DNA from: CAZQKE01 sp964593865
GTDB lineage: Bacteria > Chloroflexota > Anaerolineae > JAAYZQ01
DNA: 64,000 bases
Direction: 5' to 3'
Assembly (NCBI GenBank): GCA_964593865.1
Contig: CAZQKE010000093.1
Span: forward strand, 1 to 64,000
Shown: piece after piece, positions 35,301 through 41,927 of the stretch
How the letters are laid out: every line of letters begins with the position of its first letter
Numbering within the stretch: position 1 is the stretch's first letter
Position numbers and translations under genes: made by a program
Notes under the pieces: generated by a model
Databases searched by the model: none
Seen by the model: the letters and a program-made list of their open reading frames with translations, nothing else
Told to the model about the DNA's origin: nothing

Positions 35301-35640
35301 CGGGATCCTCCACACTTCCTTCCACGGCGACGTCACCACCGAGGAAATGGAAGCATTCCGTCGGGAATTTTTGGTCTATCTGAACGCGGCGACCGAGGAA
35401 GAACCTTTGCTGGTTATTTCCGAATCCCCCGGCCTGACCAAGTTCAGTGCGGGAGCACGCCGTATTCTGGTCGAGCTGCAAAGATCTCCCCGGTTGGGAA
35501 ATAGCGCGGTAGTAGGGGCCAGTCGGTACTCTCGTGTGCTGACAACCTTTGTCCTCAAGGCCACAGGCCGCAACAACATCCGCTTCTTTGACACCATTGA
35601 GGAAGCTGCGGCTTGGCTGAAGGAGGGAAAGCAGGAGTGA
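35272..35640 (+). CDS. SpoIIAA/STAS-like protein
   Basis: 122 aa. An N-terminal strand pair (YRIKMRDDGILHTSFHGDVT), a helix (TTEEMEAFRREFLVYL), LLVISESPGLTKFSAGARR and a C-terminal IRFFDTIEEAAAWLKEG follow the layout of SpoIIAA-like/STAS-SEC14 proteins. In sporulation and stress systems such proteins are phospho-switched antagonists; no partner serine kinase (RsbT/RsbW type) or phosphatase is seen here. The 29-bp overlap with the preceding RsbR-N/PAS/GAF gene points to a functional pair. The assignment rests on overall pattern, not a diagnostic motif. Confidence 0.65.
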   Translation: MGYRIKMRDDGILHTSFHGDVTTEEMEAFRREFLVYLNAATEEEPLLVISESPGLTKFSAGARRILVELQRSPRLGNSAVVGASRYSRVLTTFVLKATGRNNIRFFDTIEEAAAWLKEGKQE

Positions 35641-35762
35641 ATAGGAAGCTTTCATCGGGATCTTGAACCCGTAGAAGGCCAAGTGCAGCGTTGTAGGCCG
35701 GAAGATTGCAGATTCTGCCTATCGCGCCGAGTAGGATGAATGCACCGCCACCGATCCACGCC

Positions 35763-35818
35763 CATCGTAGAGACGCCGAGAGGGCGGAGAACGCCGCGTA
35801 GAATCAACCGCCTCCCGG
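35763..35818 (+). repeat. Dispersed repeat E, diverged copy
   Basis: GAGACGCCGAGAGGGCGGAG and AATCAACCGCC recall the blocks at 6494-6556 and 7231-7295. It lies in the 254-bp gap 35641-35894, in which I see no gene and no clear promoter. Confidence 0.35.
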
Positions 35819-35894
35819 CAGTCCCTGCAGGGCGAGACCCGTAAAGGCACCCGTCCTACGGCGCAACACTTGCGGTCTTTTCGGAGTAGCAGGT

Positions 35895-38800
35895 ATGAGC
35901 GAGATCACCTTGCAAGAATACCAAGAGATGGTCCGGCAACAGGGCCAAGCACTCCTGGACATCATCCAATCGGTCGCCCTGGGTGACCTGGATGTCCAGG
36001 TGGAAGTTCCCGAAGGGGTTGAGATCCTTTCCGACCTGGCAATCGGCCTGGAGATGATGATCGACGACCTGCGGGATCTGCTCGCCGAGCAGGAACGCAC
36101 GCGGCAGCAACTCCAGGCTGCCCTGGATGAGGTCCTGGCCATCCAGCAGCGCTACCTGCGTCGGGAATGGACGGACTATCTCCAACCCCCGGAGGAGATC
36201 AAGGGCTATATCCATTCGGCAGAACGCGAAGGCCCGACCGACGACGCCTGGCTGCCGGCCATGTCTACGGCGGTGCAACGGGCGGAAACCGTCCTGCAGC
36301 GCAAAGAGGACGGCGGCGTGACGCTGGCCGTGCCCATCCAGCTGTACGGCCAGATCATCGGCGTCATCGGCTTTGACCGCCCGGACGGCCAACCCTGGAG
36401 TCGACAGGAGATCGCCACCGTCGAATCCATCGTCGAACAGGTGGGCTGGGCGTTGGAAAACCAACGCCTCTTTGACCAGGAGCAGCAGGCACATCGGCAG
36501 CTGCGCCTGCGCGTCAACGAGATGACCTGCCTAAACGACATCGGCCGCAAGATAGACGAAAGGCCCCCCGTGGACGAATTCTTGGAATGGGTGGCTCAAC
36601 GCATCCCGGCGGCCATGCAATTTCCCGATCTGGCCCTGGCCGCGATCCGCCTCGGTGATGACACCTACGGCGACGCCCAGGCATTCAACTTGCCCCGACA
36701 GATCGTGCAGAATTTCCGCGTCGGCGAGCAGCCCGGTCAAGTATGCATCGCCTACCGGGAGGAGCGGGACTTTCTTGACGAAGAAAGTGCCCTGCTGGGT
36801 GACATCGCCCGGCGGGTAGGCGGCTACTTGGAAAACGTCCGCCTCCTGGAGGAAACCCGCACCGCCCTCAACGAAACCCAGACCCTGTTCCGCATCGCCC
36901 GCGGATTGGCCCAAGCCCAAAGCCAGCAGGAGATGTTTGAGCTGGTCCTGACCGAATGCCTCGGTGCCTTAGGGTTGCCGCAAGGTGGGGTAATGACTCT
37001 AGACCCCGGCGGTCAGTACGGAATCCTGCAGGCCCTAATGCAGGAAGGCCGCTTGGTCGAGGCAGGAATGCGCATCCCCATAGCAGACAACCTGCCCACG
37101 ATACGCGCCCTGGAGACCAAAGAACCGGTAGTCGTCCGCGATGCATATACCGATGAACTGACCGCCCAAAGCCGTGACTTGGTGGATCAGCTAGGCTATC
37201 GCTCCTTGCTCCTGGTCCCCATCATCGTGCGGGGCGAAGCCATCGGCCTCCTGGGCGCCGATTCGGTTGACGAAATCCACGAATTCACCGAACGGGAAAT
37301 CGATCTGGTGCGGGCTGCAGCCGATCAGCTGGGCATTGCCATAGAGCACCAGCGTCTGCTAGAGGAAACCCGCGCCGCCTTGGCAGAGGCTCAAGCCCTT
37401 CACAAAGCCGGGGAGCGGATCGCCCAAGCGAGCACGGTAGAGGAAGTCGCCGAGGCCGTGACCCTGGAAGCCGGACGGTTGGGAGTTCCCCTGGCCCGCT
37501 TTATCCTGGCCGAACCGTGGGGCGAACGGCGACCGACCTCCTTCCGCGTGATCGCCGCCTGGAACAAAGAAGAACAGACGGCAAAGATCAACCCGCCGGG
37601 AACGGTGTTGCCTGCCGGGGCAACATCTTTCTTGGCCGATCTGCTCCTGGGCCGCCGGTCAGCATCGCCCATTTACACTCTGGATGGTTCCGATCTGCCG
37701 CCGATCATTCGTCGGTTCCTCGCATCCGCCAAGATGCGGGCCGTTCATTACATGCCGATCCGCCTGGCCGAACAACCGGTGGGCATCATCGCCCTGGCCC
37801 AGACACGGTTGGAAGCCTTTGACGAGCGGACCGTCAACTATTTGCGGACACTGCTCATTCAAGTCGCCTTTGCCGTTGAAAACCGGCGTCTCTTTGAGCA
37901 GACTCGGCAAACGTTGGCCGACACGGAGGCGTTGTACCAGACCGGTCGCCTTGTCAACGCAGCCCAAAGCGTAGACGAGGTGCTGGACGCCCTGTTGGAT
38001 TACACCCTCCGCCTTGATGTGGATCGCTGCTTGATCACCTTATTGGAAGAACCGGACGCTGCACCTGCCGAGCGCGTGGTGGTCGTCCAAGCGGTTTGGG
38101 ATCGGGCAGGGCAAGAGGAAAGATTCCGGGGCAATCGCTTTACGACGGAGCACTTCCCGGCCATAGGTGTCCTGAAGCCGGATCAATCCCTGATCGTGAC
38201 CGACATGGCAACAGAAGAGAAGATAGACGAGCAAACACGGGCGACCTTTCGGCGTCTGGGGGTAGGGGCAGCCGCCATCATCCCCATTTCCGTCGGCGAA
38301 CGGCTTCTTGGTTGGTTCCTGGCCGAAACAATCGGGCGACCACGTACCTTTGCGGCACGGGAGATCGAAGCCCTGCAATCCCTGATCGGTCAAGCCGCAG
38401 TGGCGATCCAAAGCATACGGCACCTGCAAGAAGCTCAGGCCCGCGCCGAAGAGTTGACCGTCCTCAACGAGCTGGGGCAGGCGCTGGCCGTCCGCCAGGA
38501 TGTGACATCTATCGTCGAGAACCTGTACACCTACACCTCCCGTCTCATGGAGCTGACCAGCTTCTACGTAGCCCTCTACGACGAGCAGCAAGACGTAGTC
38601 TCCTTCCCCTTGTACATTGAGCGCGGCGAAAGGCACGATGTACCTTCTCGGCAGGGGGCAGCAGGCCTGACCGAGTACGTCATCCGCACCAAAGAGCCGC
38701 TCCTGCTGACCGACAACGTGGAACAACGCCTCAAAGAGAAAGGCATCCAAAGCATTGGCGCCATGGCCCAATCCTGGCTGGGCGTGCCGATCCTGCTGGG

Positions 38801-40055
38801 CGACCGTGTTCTGGGAATGATAGCCGTCCAGAGCTACGAGACCCCTCGCCTCTACGGCGAACGCCAGCGCGATCTGCTGATGGCTGCCGCCAGCCACGCA
38901 GCCATTGCCATTGAGAATAGCTACCTGTTTGCAGAAGCCCAAGAACGCGCCCACCGCGAGCAAATCTTGCGCGAGACGGTAACCACCATCAACGCCAGCG
39001 ACGACCTGATCGCCGGTCTGCCCGCCATCACCCGTCACCTGCGCCGCCTGTACCCGATAGACATTCTCTCCCTCACCCTGTATACGCCCGGCGAAGCCGA
39101 ATACACCCTCTTTGCCCTGGATGTGGAAGCCGGTGGAGAACATTTTGTGCAAGAAGGAGCGCGTCTACCGCTCAACAACACGGCCCCCGGCTGGGTTATC
39201 ACCCACAACAAAGTCTGGCTGGATACCGACCTCCCCCACCATCAAAGGTTCCGGGAGGACGCTCAGCTGATCGCAGAGGGGGTAAAATCGCGCGTGATCC
39301 TCCCGCTCCGAGTCGGCAGCCAGGTGATCGGCACCCTGAACCTGGGCAGCGGTCGGCCCGCCGCCTTCCACGAAGACGACCTCCCACCCCTGCACCAGAT
39401 CGCCGACCAAATGGCTTTGGCCCTGGAACGCGCCCGCCTGTTGGAGGAAACCCGCACCGCCCTGGCCGAAGCCGAAGAAGCCCACCGCGCTTACCTGCGC
39501 AAGAGCTGGCAAGAACACCTGCAACAGCAAGAAATGCTGGCCCGTAGCGGCTTTTTGTACGACCGCGCCCAGGAAGAACCGTCCGCCGGGCTTGTAGCCG
39601 TACCCGATCTGTGGCGACCGGAGATGGAAAAGGCCGTGCATTCCGGCGCGCCGGCAGTCGTCCGTGAAGAGGATGAGGAAGCAGAACGGGTAGCCCTAGC
39701 CATCCCGATCCGTGTGCGCGGGCAGACCATCGGCGTCCTGGGGGTCGAAGCCCCCGACGCAGAACGCCGCTGGACGGAGGACGACCTGGCCCTTGTCGAA
39801 GCGGTAAGCGATCAGCTAGGCCAAACTTTGGAAAGCGCGCGTCTCTTTGCCGATGCCCAGCGACGTGCCGAACGCGAGCGGTTGATCGGTGAGATCACGG
39901 CCCGCATCCGTGCCTCAACCGATATGCGCGACATCGTCAGAACAACGGCGACCGAGCTGGGACGCACCCTGGGTACGGCGCGGGTGCTGGTCCGCGTCGG
40001 CCTCACAGAAACGCAAGAAGAAGCGGACCGATCCCCGGCTCACCGCCAAGAATGA
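35895..40055 (+). CDS. Giant soluble protein: HAMP-like, six GAFs, two Trp-type GAFs
   Basis: 1386 aa, the largest protein of the window, with no membrane helix. A HAMP-like helical segment (20-72; SVALGDLDVQVEVPEG, AIGLEMMIDDLRDLL) opens it. Next are a Trp-type GAF (78-198; LRREWTDYL, AWLPAM, VPIQLYGQIIGVIGF), six GAF domains (about 202-318, 322-488, 492-665, 668-845, 848-1015, 1018-1188) and a second Trp-type GAF (1195-1322; LRKSWQEHL, LWRPEMEKA, IPIRVRGQTIGVLG). The C-terminal module (TARIRASTDMRDIVRTTATELG..VLVRVGLTE) ends it. No enzymatic domain. It resembles the six-GAF protein at 28655 and may act as a cytosolic hub (inference). Confidence 0.88.
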   Translation: MSEITLQEYQEMVRQQGQALLDIIQSVALGDLDVQVEVPEGVEILSDLAIGLEMMIDDLRDLLAEQERTRQQLQAALDEVLAIQQRYLRREWTDYLQPPEEIKGYIHSAEREGPTDDAWLPAMSTAVQRAETVLQRKEDGGVTLAVPIQLYGQIIGVIGFDRPDGQPWSRQEIATVESIVEQVGWALENQRLFDQEQQAHRQLRLRVNEMTCLNDIGRKIDERPPVDEFLEWVAQRIPAAMQFPDLALAAIRLGDDTYGDAQAFNLPRQIVQNFRVGEQPGQVCIAYREERDFLDEESALLGDIARRVGGYLENVRLLEETRTALNETQTLFRIARGLAQAQSQQEMFELVLTECLGALGLPQGGVMTLDPGGQYGILQALMQEGRLVEAGMRIPIADNLPTIRALETKEPVVVRDAYTDELTAQSRDLVDQLGYRSLLLVPIIVRGEAIGLLGADSVDEIHEFTEREIDLVRAAADQLGIAIEHQRLLEETRAALAEAQALHKAGERIAQASTVEEVAEAVTLEAGRLGVPLARFILAEPWGERRPTSFRVIAAWNKEEQTAKINPPGTVLPAGATSFLADLLLGRRSASPIYTLDGSDLPPIIRRFLASAKMRAVHYMPIRLAEQPVGIIALAQTRLEAFDERTVNYLRTLLIQVAFAVENRRLFEQTRQTLADTEALYQTGRLVNAAQSVDEVLDALLDYTLRLDVDRCLITLLEEPDAAPAERVVVVQAVWDRAGQEERFRGNRFTTEHFPAIGVLKPDQSLIVTDMATEEKIDEQTRATFRRLGVGAAAIIPISVGERLLGWFLAETIGRPRTFAAREIEALQSLIGQAAVAIQSIRHLQEAQARAEELTVLNELGQALAVRQDVTSIVENLYTYTSRLMELTSFYVALYDEQQDVVSFPLYIERGERHDVPSRQGAAGLTEYVIRTKEPLLLTDNVEQRLKEKGIQSIGAMAQSWLGVPILLGDRVLGMIAVQSYETPRLYGERQRDLLMAAASHAAIAIENSYLFAEAQERAHREQILRETVTTINASDDLIAGLPAITRHLRRLYPIDILSLTLYTPGEAEYTLFALDVEAGGEHFVQEGARLPLNNTAPGWVITHNKVWLDTDLPHHQRFREDAQLIAEGVKSRVILPLRVGSQVIGTLNLGSGRPAAFHEDDLPPLHQIADQMALALERARLLEETRTALAEAEEAHRAYLRKSWQEHLQQQEMLARSGFLYDRAQEEPSAGLVAVPDLWRPEMEKAVHSGAPAVVREEDEEAERVALAIPIRVRGQTIGVLGVEAPDAERRWTEDDLALVEAVSDQLGQTLESARLFADAQRRAERERLIGEITARIRASTDMRDIVRTTATELGRTLGTARVLVRVGLTETQEEADRSPAHRQE

Positions 40056-40061
40056 AAATTC

Positions 40062-40127
40062 CCGGCGGCTTGCGCCGGGGGCGGTAGCGACTCAAGTCGC
40101 TCCTTTCGGGCCTGCGGCCGGGCGTCC
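40062..40127 (+). repeat. Dispersed repeat A, copy 3
   Basis: CCCGGCTTGCGCCGGGGGCG, GCGACTCAAGTCGCTCCTTT and CGGGCCTGCGGCCGGGCGTC. The same three blocks recur in order at 41677-41738. It fills the first part of the 192-bp gap after the giant GAF gene. Confidence 0.8.
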
Positions 40128-40165
40128 GCCCACGCAGGCGGTCGGTCGGCCAACGGCCCGCCAGG

Positions 40166-40191
40166 TACGGTTTCAACCGCTATTTTTGAGG
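40166..40191 (+). repeat. Dispersed repeat D, copy 2
   Basis: TACGGTTTCAACCGCTATTT followed by TTGAGG, matching 1096-1117 (minus) and 59910-59933. The region between copies A and D (GGTCGGTCGGCCAACGGCCC) also has a counterpart at 59885-59905, so A and D form a composite element. Confidence 0.7.
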
Positions 40192-40247
40192 AAATGGCGC
40201 AAGCAGAGCGCGGATGAGATTTGCCCTGGGGCAGAAGGTAGAAAGCC

Positions 40248-41657
40248 ATGAACAATCGGAACAGATCTACGGTCAACCGTGTAAAAAACACCCTTTCCCG
40301 CCCGGCGCGGGCCACAAATTGCACCCCGCTGCGCCGGATTGTGGCCCGGCACGGGCTTGTCGCACAACCTTCCAAACCTGCAAGAGTACGAACCACATGC
40401 CTGCGCTTGGCGGTTACCCTGGCCTTGTCGGCACTTCTGTTGCTGACCGCTTGCTCCATCGGCCCAACATCGCCCCGCATAGTGCGTGTCGGGGCCGTCT
40501 ATCCCCTCGGCGGCAGCTTGGCCGCCACCGGGACCGACATCCGGCAAGGGGCCAACCTGGCCCTGGAGATCATCAACAACCATTATGAGCTAGACCTGCC
40601 CCTGGCCGCAGACACGGGTTTATCCAACCTCAAAGGAGCGAAACTGGAAATCGTGTGGGCCGACCACGGCGGCGATCCGGCCCGTGGAGCCGCCCAGGCA
40701 GAACGTCTGTTGCAGGAAGAGGACGTAGTCGCCCTGCTGGGAAGTTACAACAGCAGCGTCACCGCCCAGGCCAGCCAGGTGGCGGAAGCGGCCGGAGTCC
40801 CATTTGTCAACGCCACGTCCACATCCCCCTTGCTCATCGACCGGGGCTTCCGCTGGTTCTTCCGCACCACGGCAGACGACACCATCTTTGTCCGCGACTG
40901 CTTCGATTTTTTGGCCGATGTGGAAGATCGGTACGGCGAGTCGATAGATTCCATTGCCCTAGTCTATGAAAACAGCCTCTTTGGCACCAGCGTTTCCCGA
41001 CTGGAGATGGAACACGCCCAGGCGGCAGGGATCCCCGTCGTCGCCGACATCCCCTATTCGGCCCAAACAACGGATGTGACCGATGAGGTCCGGCGGGTAA
41101 TGGATTCCCGTGCCGACTTGGTGATGCACGCCTCCTACAGCAAGGACGCCATCCTGTTCATGCAGACCTACAAAGAGCTCGGCTATCGCCCCAAGGCCAT
41201 CTTAGCCATGGATGCCGGGTTCATCAGCCCGGCCTTTGTAGAGACGTTGGGTGCAGACGCCAACTATATCCTGAGCCGAGAAGCATGGGCCAGGGACCTG
41301 GGGGAATCTCGGCCCATGCTCTGGCAGATCAATGCTCTGTACCAACAAAAATACGGAACCGATATGACCGGCAACTCGGCACGGGTGTTCACCGCCGTCC
41401 TGATCCTGGCCGACGCCATCAACCGGGCCGGTTCAACAGAACCGGAAGCGATCCGCGAGGCCCTGCTGGCAACCGACATCCCACCGGAACGGCTGATCAT
41501 GCCCTGGGACGGCGTACGCTTTGACCCGGCCACGGGGCAAAACGTGTTGGCGCAGGGGATCATCGTGCAGGTTCAGGAGGAGAAATATTACACCGTCTGG
41601 CCCTGGGAGGTGGCCAGCCACGATCTGATTTGGCCCATGCCCGATTGGGGCCGCTGA
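40248..41657 (+). CDS. Branched-chain amino-acid-type solute-binding lipoprotein, orphan
   Basis: 469 aa. A lipoprotein signal (LRLAVTLALSALLLLTAC) is followed by a type I periplasmic-binding fold (Peripla_BP_6, LivJ-like): VRVGAVYPLGGSLAATGTD, GANLALEIIN, VALLGSYNSSVTAQASQVAE, FFRTTADDTIFV and IPYSAQTTDVTDEV. These proteins bind amino acids or other small solutes. No liv permease or ATPase is in the window, so a receptor-loading role for the Cache-HAMP protein downstream is plausible (inference). The first 65 or so residues before the hydrophobic core are Arg/Asn/Thr-rich, partly repeat E sequence, and unusually long for an n-region; the true start could lie downstream. Confidence 0.85.
   Translation: MNNRNRSTVNRVKNTLSRPARATNCTPLRRIVARHGLVAQPSKPARVRTTCLRLAVTLALSALLLLTACSIGPTSPRIVRVGAVYPLGGSLAATGTDIRQGANLALEIINNHYELDLPLAADTGLSNLKGAKLEIVWADHGGDPARGAAQAERLLQEEDVVALLGSYNSSVTAQASQVAEAAGVPFVNATSTSPLLIDRGFRWFFRTTADDTIFVRDCFDFLADVEDRYGESIDSIALVYENSLFGTSVSRLEMEHAQAAGIPVVADIPYSAQTTDVTDEVRRVMDSRADLVMHASYSKDAILFMQTYKELGYRPKAILAMDAGFISPAFVETLGADANYILSREAWARDLGESRPMLWQINALYQQKYGTDMTGNSARVFTAVLILADAINRAGSTEPEAIREALLATDIPPERLIMPWDGVRFDPATGQNVLAQGIIVQVQEEKYYTVWPWEVASHDLIWPMPDWGR
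40253..40300 (-). repeat. Dispersed repeat E inside the lipoprotein leader
   Basis: CGGTCAACCGTGTAAAAAAC resembles the AACCGTGTAAAATCAACCG block read on the minus strand at 7231-7295. It overlaps the predicted N terminus of the solute-binding protein. Confidence 0.35.
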
Positions 41658-41676
41658 AGGATGAGGGTGAACAAGC

Positions 41677-41738
41677 CCCCGGCTCGCGCCGAGGGCGGTG
41701 GCGACTCAAGTCGCTCCTTTTGGGCCTGCGGCCGGGCG
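41677..41738 (+). repeat. Dispersed repeat A, copy 4
   Basis: CCCCGGCTCGCGCCGAGGGC, GGTGGCGACTCAAGTCGCTC and CTTTTGGGCCTGCGGCCGGG, in the same order as at 40062. It begins the 270-bp gap 41658-41927, which is filled by repeats A, C and B and holds no gene. Confidence 0.8.
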
Positions 41739-41785
41739 TATTCGTGCATTTGTGTATTCGCGTCCGCTTCGTGGACGGCCCGTTT
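41738..41785 (-). repeat. Family C fragment, opposite orientation
   Basis: The reverse complement contains GGGCCGTCCACGAAGCGGAC and AAATGCACGAATACGC, clearly related to the 106-bp repeats at 21674 and 21881 (GGGCCGTCCACGAATTGGGC, GAATGCACGAATACGC). Confidence 0.7.
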
Positions 41786-41900
41786 TGGCGGTTCCGGAGA
41801 TTTGAACCGCAAAGGCGCAAAGGAAAGAAGAAAAAGTAAGAAAACCTTCGCGCCCTTAGCGTCTTGGCGGTTCCAAGATTTGAACCGCAAGGGCGAAGAG
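41786..41900 (+). repeat. Repeat family B, two hairpin copies
   Basis: Two units of GGCGGTTC-(7-8 nt)-TTGAACCGCAA are joined by AACCTTCGCGCCCTTAGCGT. Each unit can fold as GCGGTTC/GAACCGC. The same element is tandemly repeated at 53216-53430. Confidence 0.8.
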
Positions 41901-41927
41901 AAGTTGGGAGTTTAGAGGAAGGCGAAC

